NCBI GenBank assembly: GCA_003249255.1
Contig: QKJP01000009.1
Coordinates: 62,001 to 126,000, forward strand
Direction of reading: 5' to 3'
Source: Bacteroidales bacterium
GTDB lineage: Bacteria; Bacteroidota; Bacteroidia; Bacteroidales; Marinilabiliaceae
Length of the DNA stretch: 64,000 nt
Of the stretch, positions 18,982-29,896 are shown in pieces. The translations under genes and the position numbers were made by a program. Positions within the stretch are counted from its first letter, which is position 1; the number at the start of each line of letters is the position of its first letter. Below the pieces are notes generated by a model. The model was given only the letters and a program-made list of their open reading frames with translations, searched no databases and was not told the origin of the DNA.

Positions 18982-18989
18982 CAGCCTAA

Positions 18990-20627
<1,638 letters not shown>

Positions 20628-20631
20628 TATT

Positions 20632-20668
20632 AAAGCCCAATCCCAAACAAAGGATTGGGCTTTTTCTT
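20632..20668 (+). terminator. Intrinsic terminator between ABC-F and clpB
   Basis: A 12-bp perfect stem (20632-20643 with 20652-20663, containing GCCCAATCC/GGATTGGGC) is followed by TTTTTCTTTT on the plus strand. It may also work weakly for clpB on the minus strand, where the tail is TTTAATATT. Confidence 0.88.
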
Positions 20669-20671
20669 TTC

Positions 20672-23254
20672 CTAATTTTTAAATACCAACTGATCTCCTT
20701 CAACATCCAAAATTATCAAAGACTCTTTTGAAACTGTTTCTGCCAAAATCTTCTTCGAAAGATCATTAATTATGTACCGCTGCATAGCACGCTTAACCGG
20801 CCGTGCTCCAAACATTGGATCGTAACCAGCCTTTGCCATCCACTTTTTAGCACCTTCAGTCATTTTTATTTCCACACCAGAGGCAACTAAACGAGATTGC
20901 AATTGCTTAAATTGCAGTTCAACAATCTCTTCTATTTCAACCTGAGTTAAAGGTGCAAAGACTATTACTTCATCAATTCGATTTAAAAACTCCGGTCTAA
21001 TGGTATGCTTTAAATGTTGAAAAACCTCTCTTTGCGTTTCCTCAATAAAGACATCGCTTACTTCATTGGCGTTCTCTTCAAATTTCTTCTGAATCAACTG
21101 CGACCCTACATTTGAAGTCATGATCACAATGGTGTTTTTAAAATCAACCACTCGACCTTTGTTATCAGTCAACCTTCCATCATCTAAAACTTGAAGCAAA
21201 ATATTAAACACATCCGGATGCGCCTTCTCTATTTCATCCAAAAGCACAACACTATATGGTTTCCTCCTGACTGCTTCGGTCAACTGCCCCCCTTCTTCAT
21301 AACCCACATAACCCGGAGGTGCACCAATTAAGCGGGAAACGGAATGCCGTTCTTGATATTCAGACATATCAATTCTGGTCATCAAATGCTCATCATCGAA
21401 TAAAAATTCAGCTAAAGCCCTGGCAAGTTCCGTTTTTCCAACCCCTGTTGTGCCAAGAAAAATAAAGGATCCTATTGGCTTTCTTTCATCCTGTAAGCCG
21501 GCACGACTTCTTCTTACAGCATCAGCAATAGCACCAATTGCCTTATCCTGTCCCACTACCCGTTTATGTAATTCATTTTCTAAAACCAAAAGCTTTTCTT
21601 TCTCTGACTTTTGCATTTTGGAAACAGGAATACCAGTCCAGCGACTTACAACATCTGCAATATCGTTACTCTCAACAACCTCTTTAATCATTGGAGAATC
21701 GGATTGAACCTCAGCTAATTCATCCTTTAGTTTTAGAATTGAATCTTCAGCTTCTTTTAAACGCCCATATCTTAATTCGGCTACCTTCTCATACAAACCT
21801 TCACGCTCTGCCTTATCTGCTTCAAATTTATAATGTTCGATATCTGTTTTAAATTGTTGAATTTGATCCACGATGAATTTTTCCTTTTCCCAAGCAGCTC
21901 GTAAACCTGACCTTTCCTCTTTTAAGTCGGAAATTTGTTTTGAAAGAGATTCAAGTTTTTTCACGTCTCCTTCTCTCTTAATAGCCTCTCGCTCAATTTC
22001 AAACTGCTTAATTCTGCGTTCAATCTCATCCACAACCTCCGGCACAGAGTTTATTTCTAAACGCAAACGACTTGCTGCTTCATCAATTAAATCTATGGCT
22101 TTATCCGGCAAAAAACGATCTGATATATATCTGCTGGACAACTCAACAGCAGCAATGATCGCTTCATCTTTGATTCTCACTTTATGATGAGTCTCATACC
22201 GTTCTTTTAAACCCCTAAGGATTGAAATAGCATCATGCCTATCTGGTTCATTTACCATAACAGACTGAAACCTTCTTTCCAATGCTTTATCTTTTTCGAA
22301 ATATTTTTGATATTCACCTAATGTAGTCGCACCTATAGCTCGTAATTCACCTCTGGCAAGAGCAGGCTTTAAAATATTTGCTGCATCCATTGCGCCTTCC
22401 CCTTTACCTGCACCAACCAAAGTATGAATTTCATCAATAAAAAGAATTATTTCACCTTCACCAGCAACAACTTCCCGAACTACACTTTTAAGCCTTTCCT
22501 CAAATTCTCCTTTATACTTGGCTCCTGCAACTAAGGCCCCCATATCCAACGAATAAAGTTGTTTGGATTTTAGATTTTCAGGTACATCTCCATTTACAAT
22601 CCGTTGAGCTATCCCCTCGGCAATAGCAGTTTTTCCTACTCCTGGTTCTCCTATAACAATTGGATTGTTTTTGGTTCGCCGACTTAAAATTTGTAATACC
22701 CTCCGTATCTCCTCATCTCTACCAATAACAGGATCAAGCTTTCCTTCTTGAGCTTGTTGATTTAAATTAATAGCAAAACGTTTTAAGGATTGATAAGTAT
22801 CCTCAGCACTTTGACTGTCAACTTTAGCACCTTGCCTTAGAGCACTAATACTCTTCTTTAAGGATTCAACTGTTAATCCTGAATCTTTTAACATATTTGA
22901 CACAGTTGACTTCACTTCCAACAGCGCAAGTAACAAATATTCAATACTAACAAAATTATCACCCGATTTTGATGACAAATCAATTGCCTTTTGCACTACT
23001 TCAACTGAATTTCTGGACAAATATGCATCACCCCCCTCAACCTTGGGGTATGACTGAACTATACTATTTAAAACAGATGTAAATTTTGAAACTCCACATT
23101 TCTGCATTAAAAAATCAATAACATTTTCTTCAACATCGATTAAGCCCTGTAAAATATGGCCTGGTTCTATTGCTTGATGCTTGAGTGAAAATGCAATTTG
23201 AGAAGCCCTCTCCATAGCCTCTTGAGCCTTGATAGTAAAATTATTGAAACTCAT
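20672..23254 (-). CDS. clpB: ClpB disaggregase
   Basis: Cytoplasmic Hsp100 chaperone that, with DnaK, pulls proteins out of aggregates using ATP. The 860-residue length is typical. In order: a Clp N-terminal domain (1-145), the first AAA domain with Walker A GEPGVGKT (about 202-209) and Walker [12 protein letters not shown], the ClpB-specific coiled-coil M domain (about 405-525), the second AAA domain with Walker A GTTGVGKT (about 601-608) and [11 protein letters not shown], then the D2-small domain. The M domain and the lack of a ClpP-binding loop distinguish it from ClpA/ClpC. It stands alone, tail to tail with the ABC-F gene. No heat-shock operator could be identified upstream. Confidence 0.97.
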   Translation of the reverse strand: MSFNNFTIKAQEAMERASQIAFSLKHQAIEPGHILQGLIDVEENVIDFLMQKCGVSKFTSVLNSIVQSYPKVEGGDAYLSRNSVEVVQKAIDLSSKSGDNFVSIEYLLLALLEVKSTVSNMLKDSGLTVESLKKSISALRQGAKVDSQSAEDTYQSLKRFAINLNQQAQEGKLDPVIGRDEEIRRVLQILSRRTKNNPIVIGEPGVGKTAIAEGIAQRIVNGDVPENLKSKQLYSLDMGALVAGAKYKGEFEERLKSVVREVVAGEGEIILFIDEIHTLVGAGKGEGAMDAANILKPALARGELRAIGATTLGEYQKYFEKDKALERRFQSVMVNEPDRHDAISILRGLKERYETHHKVRIKDEAIIAAVELSSRYISDRFLPDKAIDLIDEAASRLRLEINSVPEVVDEIERRIKQFEIEREAIKREGDVKKLESLSKQISDLKEERSGLRAAWEKEKFIVDQIQQFKTDIEHYKFEADKAEREGLYEKVAELRYGRLKEAEDSILKLKDELAEVQSDSPMIKEVVESNDIADVVSRWTGIPVSKMQKSEKEKLLVLENELHKRVVGQDKAIGAIADAVRRSRAGLQDERKPIGSFIFLGTTGVGKTELARALAEFLFDDEHLMTRIDMSEYQERHSVSRLIGAPPGYVGYEEGGQLTEAVRRKPYSVVLLDEIEKAHPDVFNILLQVLDDGRLTDNKGRVVDFKNTIVIMTSNVGSQLIQKKFEENANEVSDVFIEETQREVFQHLKHTIRPEFLNRIDEVIVFAPLTQVEIEEIVELQFKQLQSRLVASGVEIKMTEGAKKWMAKAGYDPMFGARPVKRAMQRYIINDLSKKILAETVSKESLIILDVEGDQLVFKN

Positions 23255-23671
23255 AATTCATAGTTTTAATGACCATTTTAGTAGGATCAAAAAATAAACC
23301 ATTTCAAAAAAAATGTCACAATGACATAAAAATCACACCCGAAATGCCTATCTGACAGCAATACATAAGCACACAATAGTTCTATGTATATTCCACCCAA
23401 AGTTCTAGAACAATAAAACTGCCAAATCAAACCAAACCTCCTCGCCTAATCACCTAACTTCCTCCATTTTATCAAGCAATCTACTCCCAATTCAAGCAAC
23501 TTTATCAAAGCGAAAAAAGGAATGTTCTGTAGTTTTTTTACTCAGCAAAGCAATTTTTCTTCAGATTTAAATATCTTTCAGAAAAATTTTAAGTACATTC
23601 ACATTGGCGTTAATAATATCATGGCTTTTAATGCCTGTATTTACTGATACTATTTATAATATATAAAAACT
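23255..23671. other. Intergenic gap, 417 bp, no gene seen
   Basis: AT-rich spacer between the divergent clpB and secreted-protein genes, expected to hold both promoters. I found no CIRCE-type inverted repeat, no exact TAnnTTTG with good spacing for clpB, and no conserved small frame. Confidence 0.5.
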
Positions 23672-24109
23672 ATGAAGAAAAATATAGCTGCAAAACTACT
23701 TTTAATTGTATCCATATTTATTGCTCCATTAAGTGTTAATTCACAAGATGATATATTATTCAACACTTGTATTGACAATTTAAAGTCTCCTTTTATTGCT
23801 AGTGGGCAACCATTAAAAGCTTTTCTTACCGGTGATGAAGTTGCTGAATTTCACACAACTTTGTTTTCAGGCAGTATTTACAGAGTTATAGCCTGTAGTC
23901 ATCAAACAGAAAATATTCTATTCTCGGTATACGATAAAGACAGAAATTTATTATTCTCAAATGAAAAGTATAATATCGCAAGCTTTTGGGATTTTAAAGT
24001 TGAAGGATCTGTTGAGTGCATCATTGAAGCTAGATTAAATCAAGAAAAATCAAGCTCTGCTATTGCTATGTTAATGATTGGATTCAAAAGTATCGAAGAC
24101 AAGGAGTAG
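23672..24109 (+). CDS. Small secreted protein linked to the ABC transporter
   Basis: A 145-residue protein with a clear signal peptide (MKKNIAAKLLLIVSIFIAP, cleavage probably after about residue 24). The mature part is a compact beta-rich domain with three Cys. It has no T9SS tail and no lipobox. I do not recognise the family. It lies 41 bp before the large ABC transporter gene on the same strand, so it is probably its operon partner and could be a periplasmic accessory subunit. The function is inferred from position only. Confidence 0.75.
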   Translation: MKKNIAAKLLLIVSIFIAPLSVNSQDDILFNTCIDNLKSPFIASGQPLKAFLTGDEVAEFHTTLFSGSIYRVIACSHQTENILFSVYDKDRNLLFSNEKYNIASFWDFKVEGSVECIIEARLNQEKSSSAIAMLMIGFKSIEDKE

Positions 24110-24150
24110 TCTGTATTACTAATTCAAGGGGCAACTAAGGAAGAAATAAC

Positions 24151-27100
24151 ATGAGTGAAGAAATTTTAAAAGCTTTAATTCAGTTATTTGCGCTTGTTGC
24201 CTTTCCACGTTCCGAATCATCTCAGTCCAGAAGACACATTGTAAAGTCATTTCTTAACCAACAACTAAATAGTCGTTTGGTTGAGGAATACTTAGCTCTT
24301 TTTGACAAATATCACGAAGAGCAGGAACAAAGATTATCTGACAAGAATCGTTTTCATAAAAGATTAACCGGAGCCTCAGTTAAAGTTTTAAAAATTGCAA
24401 CTGGCATTAATGAAGCTTTAACGTATTACCAAAAAATTATTGTTCTTATTCAGCTCATCGAATTCCTGAATATTGATTTAGGAATGAGCGATGAAGAACG
24501 TGAGTTTATAGACACAGTAGCTCTCACCTTTAATTTACATGAAGGCGAATACGAGTCAATAATAAACTTCATTCTTACTTCATTTAAGGAAGAACCTTCC
24601 TCTTCAAACACATTATTGATCAATACCGAAATTGATCATTACTTACGTGGTGGAAATAGTCATTATAGACATTTGTACTGGGATAATCTAAGTGGTGAAT
24701 TAAGGTTTCTGCACATTGAATCGATCAACCTTTTTATTTTTAGGTACGATGGTTCTATGGATCTCTTAATGAATAGCCAACTAATCCACAATGATAGAGT
24801 TCAAATTCTAAATCCGGGCAGTTCTTTACGAAACAAACGAATTGACACGATTTTTTACAGCGACATTCTTGGTCAGTTTGCTAGTGACAAGGTCGTTGAT
24901 CCTATAGAATATAAAGCGAATCACATCACCTATTATTTTGATAAAAAATCAATAGGTCTGCGAGATACATCATTTTCGACCAGTTCCGGCAAACTAGTTG
25001 GTATTATGGGTGGAAGTGGCGCAGGAAAAAGTACTCTTGTAAATGTACTTAGCGGCATCAACAAACCAACAAGCGGACAAGTTCTAATTAACGGAGTTGA
25101 CATCCATCAGGACAAAGAAAAAACCGAAGGTCTCATTGGATATGTTGCACAAGATGATTTACTTATTGAAGATTTATCCGTTTACAAAAATCTATATTAC
25201 AATGCTAAACTTTGTTACGATAATTTAAGTGAATTTCAGATTCGGTTAAAAGTAATGAAGCTGCTTCGCTCTTTGGGCTTATATGAAATTCGAAAATTAA
25301 AAGTTGGAAGTCCTTTAAATAAAAAGATTAGTGGAGGACAAAGAAAGCGATTAAACATTGCACTAGAACTCATACGGGAACCTGCCATTTTATTCCTTGA
25401 CGAACCTACATCAGGACTTTCCTCACGAGATTCAGAAAACATCATGGATCTCTTAAAGGAATTAGCAATTAAAGGAAAACTTGTATTTGTGGTTATCCAC
25501 CAACCTTCGTCAGACATTTTTAAAATGTTCAACCAATTATTGGTATTAGACACCGGAGGTTACCTAATTTACAATGGAGATCCTGTTGAAAGCGTTAGTT
25601 ATTTCAAAGCATGCATAAACCATGTCAACAGAGATCAAAATGAATGTCCAACATGCGGTAATATCAATGTAGAACAAATCCTTAACATAGTAAACTCTCA
25701 AGTCATTGACGAGTATGGTAACTTTACTCAAACTCGAAAAATCGATCCGAAAGAATGGTATAATTTATACAATGAAGGTCAGGAATTAAAAGAACTTCAC
25801 GAACCTCATGAAGAAGAAAAAAAGAAACTGCCGGCCATAAACTTTAGAATACCCAATCGATTAAAACAATGGAATATCTTTTTAAAGAGAGATGTATTTT
25901 CTAAATTGGCGAATAAACAGTATTTATTAATTAACTTTTTAGAAACCCCAATATTAGCCTTACTATTAGCTTCGATAATTAAATACTACAATGTTGACAG
26001 TGTAAACACACTAGGCTATACCTTTGCCAATAATCCAAACATTGGAATGTACATTATTATGGCGGTTATCATTGCCATTTTCACAGGTTTAACAGTAAGT
26101 GCAGAAGAAATAATTAACGATAAAAAAATCTTAAAAAGAGAATCATTCCTAAACCTTAGCAGATTTAGTTATCTCTTTTCAAAATTCTCAGTTTTAACAG
26201 CAATTTCGGCTGTACAAACACTTACTTTCACCCTAATAGGCAACTATATTGTTGAACTAAAAGGAATGTCTTTCGAATTTTGGGCTATTCTATTCAGTTC
26301 CTCTGTATTTGCAAATATTCTGGGATTAAACATTTCTGATTCGTTTAAGAAAACCGTAAATATCTACATTATAATCCCTTTCTTGGTAATTCCACAGCTT
26401 ATATTAAGTGGAGTTTTTGTGAGCTACGACAGGTTAAATCCAAACATATCTTCACCAGAAAAAATTCCATGGTATGGTGAAATAATTACTGCCAGATGGG
26501 CATTTGAAGCGTTAGCGGTCAACCAGTTTATACACAATGATTACGAAAAGAATTTTTACGTATACGATAAACTAAAGAGCCAATCGAGTTACCGAAAAGA
26601 ATATTGGATACCTGCAATCCAAAACAAGTTAGATAAAATTAACAGGTATTTTTCCAATGAAAACAATAATACGCTACCGGAATGGATACGTGAAGACGCA
26701 GATCTAATCAATAATGAATTGAGTAACCATATAGAAATGTATCCTGATCGTGCTTTAAATTATTCACCTTTCAAGGTAGAAGAGTTTTCAGCTGAAACAT
26801 ATAAATACCTGAACCTTTATCTTTCAAATTTAAAAGGATTCTATGTTACTTTATACAACAAAGCTGACAAACTACAAGATAAAAAAAAATTTGAGTGGTC
26901 TTCTACTCCGGAAAAAAGAGAGGAATTTTTAGCACTTAAAAACGGTCATTTCAATAATGATATGGATCGCTTTTTAAGAAACACAAACAATTTCTTCTCA
27001 AATAAAGTCATTGAATTCAAAGGCAGGCTTTGGCAAAAAGTGGATCCTATTTTTCAAGATCCATCTCATCCATTTTTAAAAGCTCACTTTTTATCACCTA

Positions 27101-27270
27101 CTAAAAGAATTGGTAACTGGCATATAGATACCTTTTATGCTAATCTACTCGTAATTTGGTTACTTAACACCATCCTATTCATTTCGCTTTACTACAAAGG
27201 GTTAAGCATTCTTTTAAACATAGGAAGTAAAGTATCAAAGAGATTTCAAAAAAAAAGTAGAGGTAAGTAG
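24151..27270 (+). CDS. ABCG-like half transporter with N-terminal helical domain
   Basis: Inner-membrane ABC-2 type exporter of 1039 residues. The first 270 residues are a soluble helical/beta region; the part near 85-190 has the acidic helices of a TerB-like fold (weak call). The ATPase follows with Walker A GGSGAGKST (about 287-295), signature SGGQRKRLNIA and Walker B AILFLDEPTSGLSSRDSE, the ABCG/White arrangement. A four-Cys cluster ending CPTCG lies near residue 500, between ATPase and membrane domain, possibly a metal knuckle. About six membrane helices run from 590 to 775, and one more near 1005-1025. A large, polar insert (about 790-1000) should face the periplasm. The last codons and stop come from the repeat element that begins at 27259. 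Substrate unknown. Confidence 0.88.
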   Translation: MSEEILKALIQLFALVAFPRSESSQSRRHIVKSFLNQQLNSRLVEEYLALFDKYHEEQEQRLSDKNRFHKRLTGASVKVLKIATGINEALTYYQKIIVLIQLIEFLNIDLGMSDEEREFIDTVALTFNLHEGEYESIINFILTSFKEEPSSSNTLLINTEIDHYLRGGNSHYRHLYWDNLSGELRFLHIESINLFIFRYDGSMDLLMNSQLIHNDRVQILNPGSSLRNKRIDTIFYSDILGQFASDKVVDPIEYKANHITYYFDKKSIGLRDTSFSTSSGKLVGIMGGSGAGKSTLVNVLSGINKPTSGQVLINGVDIHQDKEKTEGLIGYVAQDDLLIEDLSVYKNLYYNAKLCYDNLSEFQIRLKVMKLLRSLGLYEIRKLKVGSPLNKKISGGQRKRLNIALELIREPAILFLDEPTSGLSSRDSENIMDLLKELAIKGKLVFVVIHQPSSDIFKMFNQLLVLDTGGYLIYNGDPVESVSYFKACINHVNRDQNECPTCGNINVEQILNIVNSQVIDEYGNFTQTRKIDPKEWYNLYNEGQELKELHEPHEEEKKKLPAINFRIPNRLKQWNIFLKRDVFSKLANKQYLLINFLETPILALLLASIIKYYNVDSVNTLGYTFANNPNIGMYIIMAVIIAIFTGLTVSAEEIINDKKILKRESFLNLSRFSYLFSKFSVLTAISAVQTLTFTLIGNYIVELKGMSFEFWAILFSSSVFANILGLNISDSFKKTVNIYIIIPFLVIPQLILSGVFVSYDRLNPNISSPEKIPWYGEIITARWAFEALAVNQFIHNDYEKNFYVYDKLKSQSSYRKEYWIPAIQNKLDKINRYFSNENNNTLPEWIREDADLINNELSNHIEMYPDRALNYSPFKVEEFSAETYKYLNLYLSNLKGFYVTLYNKADKLQDKKKFEWSSTPEKREEFLALKNGHFNNDMDRFLRNTNNFFSNKVIEFKGRLWQKVDPIFQDPSHPFLKAHFLSPTKRIGNWHIDTFYANLLVIWLLNTILFISLYYKGLSILLNIGSKVSKRFQKKSRGK

Positions 27271-27494
27271 TTAAATACTTACCAATAGTAAGCATACGTT
27301 AGCATCAAAGATGCGGTGTCATAAAGCATAGCCTGAAGGGCTATGAATATCGTGCGATGAAGACTACAAACCTTTGTTGCTTAAATAAAATACCTGATTA
27401 ATATCCTCGTCCTTACAGGCTAGGATATGGGATATCGCCCACTTTGGGGCTTTTTTAGATTTATGTAGAAATGTATGTACTTACTACTGACCTC
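27259..27494 (+). repeat. Repeat element copy A (terminal inverted repeats, about 236 bp)
   Basis: One of two related non-coding elements in the window; copy B is at 54754-55001 in the opposite orientation. The ends are imperfect inverted repeats: AGAGGTAAGTAG on the left, and CTACTGACCTC on the right, whose complement is GAGGTCAGTAG. Shared blocks include 27299-27322 (a GCATC-AAA-GATGC hairpin), 27325-27351 (a CATAGCC-TGAA-GGCTATG hairpin) and most of 27432-27484. Copy A lacks the left arm of a long internal hairpin seen in copy B. No transposase is encoded, so it resembles a MITE or a REP cluster moved by an enzyme elsewhere. Its left end overlaps the last four codons of the ABC transporter gene. 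Confidence 0.9.
27437..27456 (+). terminator. Terminator-like hairpin inside repeat copy A
   Basis: A GCCC...GGGC hairpin is followed by six T on the plus strand, reading in the same direction as the ABC transporter gene just upstream. The same structure is kept in copy B. The stem is only 4-5 bp, so its strength is uncertain. Confidence 0.5.
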
Positions 27495-27642
27495 AAAAAG
27501 AGAACTCAGAGAAGCCTAAACTAACAGATTATTGGTTACCTATAATTTACAGCTTACTACTTCGCCAGTCGAATACATTTGTTCCAAAATAAGACCTAAA
27601 ATGAGAATATCGTTCCAGAATTTTTAACCTCAAAAACACAAT

Positions 27643-27673
27643 AAAAAAAGCTGATCTAAACAAGATCAGCTTT
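27643..27673 (-). terminator. Intrinsic terminator after the SiaB-SiaC operon
   Basis: The 10-bp perfect stem AAAGCTGATC/GATCAGCTTT (27647-27673) has a 7-nt loop. On the minus strand it is followed by TTTTTAT. It lies 25 bp past the SiaC stop. Confidence 0.85.
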
Positions 27674-27698
27674 AGTTTTCTATAATATGGAGTAATTA

Positions 27699-28079
27699 TT
27701 ACTCTTCCATTTCTATCATTTTAAAAGGGATATTAATTATCGACTGGTAATCTTCACCAGCTTCAAACATATCTTCATCATCTTCTTCATAATACCAATT
27801 AATCTCAACATCATTACCTTTTTTATGAATAAGCTCTAAACGCTTAAACACATCCAAAATACATTTTGAAGAACTGGTATTGAAATATTCCAATTGAATA
27901 TTAACGTTTGTTGCTGTGGCTGGTTCAGATCCATATTTTTCTAACCAATCTATCATTGGTTTATAAAACTCCACCGAATTTTCAGGAATTGAACGTCCTT
28001 TTATTTCAACCAAACCATTTTCTCCATCTAGCCTAACGTAAGGCGTCTTAGGGGTTCCTTCTCGAATTATAGTTTCCAT
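27699..28079 (-). CDS. SiaC-like regulatory phosphoprotein (DUF1987) paired with SiaB
   Basis: A 126-residue cytoplasmic protein of the SiaC family. The segment LEYFNTSSSK places a Thr at position 68, the same number as the Thr68 phosphosite of Pseudomonas SiaC. The start (REGTPKTPYVRLDGENG) and the acidic tail (EEDDEDMFEAGEDYQ) match the orphan paralogue at 17935. It lies 19 bp after the SiaB-like kinase gene and ends at a strong terminator, so kinase and target form a two-gene operon. In Pseudomonas the unphosphorylated form binds and activates the diguanylate cyclase SiaD. No cyclase gene is nearby, so the target here is unknown. Confidence 0.9.
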   Translation of the reverse strand: METIIREGTPKTPYVRLDGENGLVEIKGRSIPENSVEFYKPMIDWLEKYGSEPATATNVNIQLEYFNTSSSKCILDVFKRLELIHKKGNDVEINWYYEEDDEDMFEAGEDYQSIINIPFKMIEMEE

Positions 28080-28098
28080 ATCAGTAATTATCCGGTTT

Positions 28099-28647
28099 TT
28101 AACTTATATACACATCTAATGAATAAAAGATGTACTCATTATCAAATTGATAAAAATAATACTCTAATTTATTACCTGTTTTACGTACAATATCAAGGAT
28201 TCCTAATCCTCCTCCTCCTTTATCAGAAAAATCTTCATTACTTAAAATATCACGATATAAAACTCGTATCTCTTCATCAGTTAAAGAATTTACCTGATCG
28301 ATACGATCTTTAATATGATTTAATTTTTCCTTCTTAATAAAATTACCGGTGGAAATTCGATAAAACGTACCATCCTTACTTAATATAATGATGCCATAAT
28401 TATCTTTTTGCTCAACTGGTGCATTTGCCGGAGGATGATCCACATGATGATATAGGTTCTGCAAACACTCCACAAACACATTATAAACCTTTTTTCGAAC
28501 CCTATTTTTTTCATTTTTTAGGTTCAGGTTGGATTCTATCGTATCCAAAGCCTCGGTAATAAGTGCAGGTGTAATGCTTCCGTTATACTCAAGTATAACT
28601 TCACCTTCTTTCTTTTCTGAATACCAACTATCTAGATCAAATGACAT
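28099..28647 (-). CDS. SiaB-like protein kinase (DUF6272)
   Basis: Cytoplasmic kinase of the SiaB/anti-sigma-like HATPase fold, 182 residues, predicted to phosphorylate the SiaC protein encoded next. The N-box is VFVECLQNLYHHVDH (about 72-86), with the Glu and Asn that bind Mg-ATP. The glycine-rich lid is GGGGLGILDIVRKTG (about 143-157). There is no membrane segment or sensor domain. It is the first gene of the operon, with a minus-7 element 23 bp before the ATG. The SiaA-type phosphatase that would reverse the reaction is not in the window. Confidence 0.88.
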   Translation of the reverse strand: MSFDLDSWYSEKKEGEVILEYNGSITPALITEALDTIESNLNLKNEKNRVRKKVYNVFVECLQNLYHHVDHPPANAPVEQKDNYGIIILSKDGTFYRISTGNFIKKEKLNHIKDRIDQVNSLTDEEIRVLYRDILSNEDFSDKGGGGLGILDIVRKTGNKLEYYFYQFDNEYIFYSLDVYIS

Positions 28648-28669
28648 TGTTACCGTATAATAATGTATA

Positions 28670-28677
28670 CAAATATA
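28670..28677 (-). promoter_or_regulatory. Minus-7 element of the SiaB-SiaC operon
   Basis: CAAATATA on the plus strand reads TATATTTG on the minus strand, 23 bp before the SiaB-like ATG. The leader would therefore be short. Confidence 0.6.
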
Positions 28678-28770
28678 AAAAAATTACCCAAACACCAACC
28701 TAAAAAGCTGCATTCTTCCTTGTTTATTCTACCAATTGTTTAAAATAAATGACAAACGAATATTTATGGA

Positions 28771-29700
28771 TTAAATTCCTCCACCTTCTGAATAGAAAAC
28801 ATCTCGGGCTTTAAACTGGACAATCCTTGAATTTGGAGCGACATCATTGGTAACCCAAACATTACCTCCAATTACAGAATTAGCACCAATTACGATACGC
28901 CCAAGTATGGTTGCCTGTGCATAAATCACAACATTATCTTCTATGATTGGATGGCGATCAATGCCCTTTATTGGATTACCATCCTTATCAACAGGGAAAT
29001 TTTTCGCACCAAGTGTTACCCCTTGAAATAATTTCACATTTTTACCAATAATAGAGGTCGCTCCTATAACAACACCTGTACCATGATCAATGGTAAATGA
29101 CTCACCAATCTTAGCTTCAGGATTGATATCAATTCCTGTTTCGGAATGAGCCATTTCGGCAATTATTCGTGGTATTAATGGCACACCAATTTTAACTAAG
29201 GCATGAGCAATGCGGTAATTTGTAATAGCTCGTATTGCCGGGTAACAAAAAATCACCTCTCCTCTACTAGTTGCAGCAGGATCTCCTAAAAAAGCAGCGT
29301 CAACATCAGTGGATAGAATCTGGCGCACTTCCGGCAATGAGGCGATAAATTCAGCGGCAAACCGATGAGCAGTCTCGGTGTTTTCATTTTTGTTAAAAGA
29401 ATCAGGATCCACACATGTAAAACACAAACCACTAAATATTTGCTCTGATAGCAAATCAAAAAGCATCTCGGTATTCACCCCAATATAATAATGAATACTA
29501 TCCGGTCTTATTGAACTGTCACCAAAATACCCCGGGAAAATAATTTCCCGAACTAACCCAACTATCTTCTCTAAAGTTTGAATAGATGGCATCTTTTGAT
29601 CAATTGAATGCCGATGACATACAGATTTATACGAATGCTTGTCTGAAAGTTTAGAAATGGCTTCTTGCACAATATCAGAGTAAGTATTGCTTTTCTTCAT
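28771..29700 (-). CDS. cysE: Serine O-acetyltransferase
   Basis: Makes O-acetyl-L-serine from serine and acetyl-CoA, the first step of cysteine synthesis, in the cytoplasm. The N-terminal half is the helical SATase domain. The C-terminal half is a left-handed beta-helix with hexapeptide repeats and the catalytic segment IDHGTGVVIGATSIIG, followed by GVTLGAKNF. It is longer at the N-terminus than E. coli CysE, like the EpsC/CysE form common in Bacteroidota. The frame opens at 29748, but the ATG at 29700 (MKKSNTYSDIV) gives the usual start. No cysteine synthase lies beside it. Spacing to the next leftward gene does not suggest an operon. Confidence 0.93.
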   Translation of the reverse strand: MKKSNTYSDIVQEAISKLSDKHSYKSVCHRHSIDQKMPSIQTLEKIVGLVREIIFPGYFGDSSIRPDSIHYYIGVNTEMLFDLLSEQIFSGLCFTCVDPDSFNKNENTETAHRFAAEFIASLPEVRQILSTDVDAAFLGDPAATSRGEVIFCYPAIRAITNYRIAHALVKIGVPLIPRIIAEMAHSETGIDINPEAKIGESFTIDHGTGVVIGATSIIGKNVKLFQGVTLGAKNFPVDKDGNPIKGIDRHPIIEDNVVIYAQATILGRIVIGANSVIGGNVWVTNDVAPNSRIVQFKARDVFYSEGGGI

Positions 29701-29896
29701 AATTAATCGTTCTATTATCTTTTCATATTCCAATGTAAAGTTCAGCATTTTTCGCTTGTTTGAGACTACAAACTAACATGTTCATTAACATATACCATAC
29801 TGTCTTAATTTTTCACTCATATACCTTCAAACAAAATCAAGGATGATGTGTTCATTTTTTTTTAGGACGTTAGAATTTCAAGAAAACTAAACAATC

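Noticed and set aside
27245-27275. Target-site duplication flanking repeat copy A
   Set aside because: Both flanks are runs of A and T, so an apparent direct repeat cannot be told from low-complexity sequence. The same holds for AATAAAAA at copy B.
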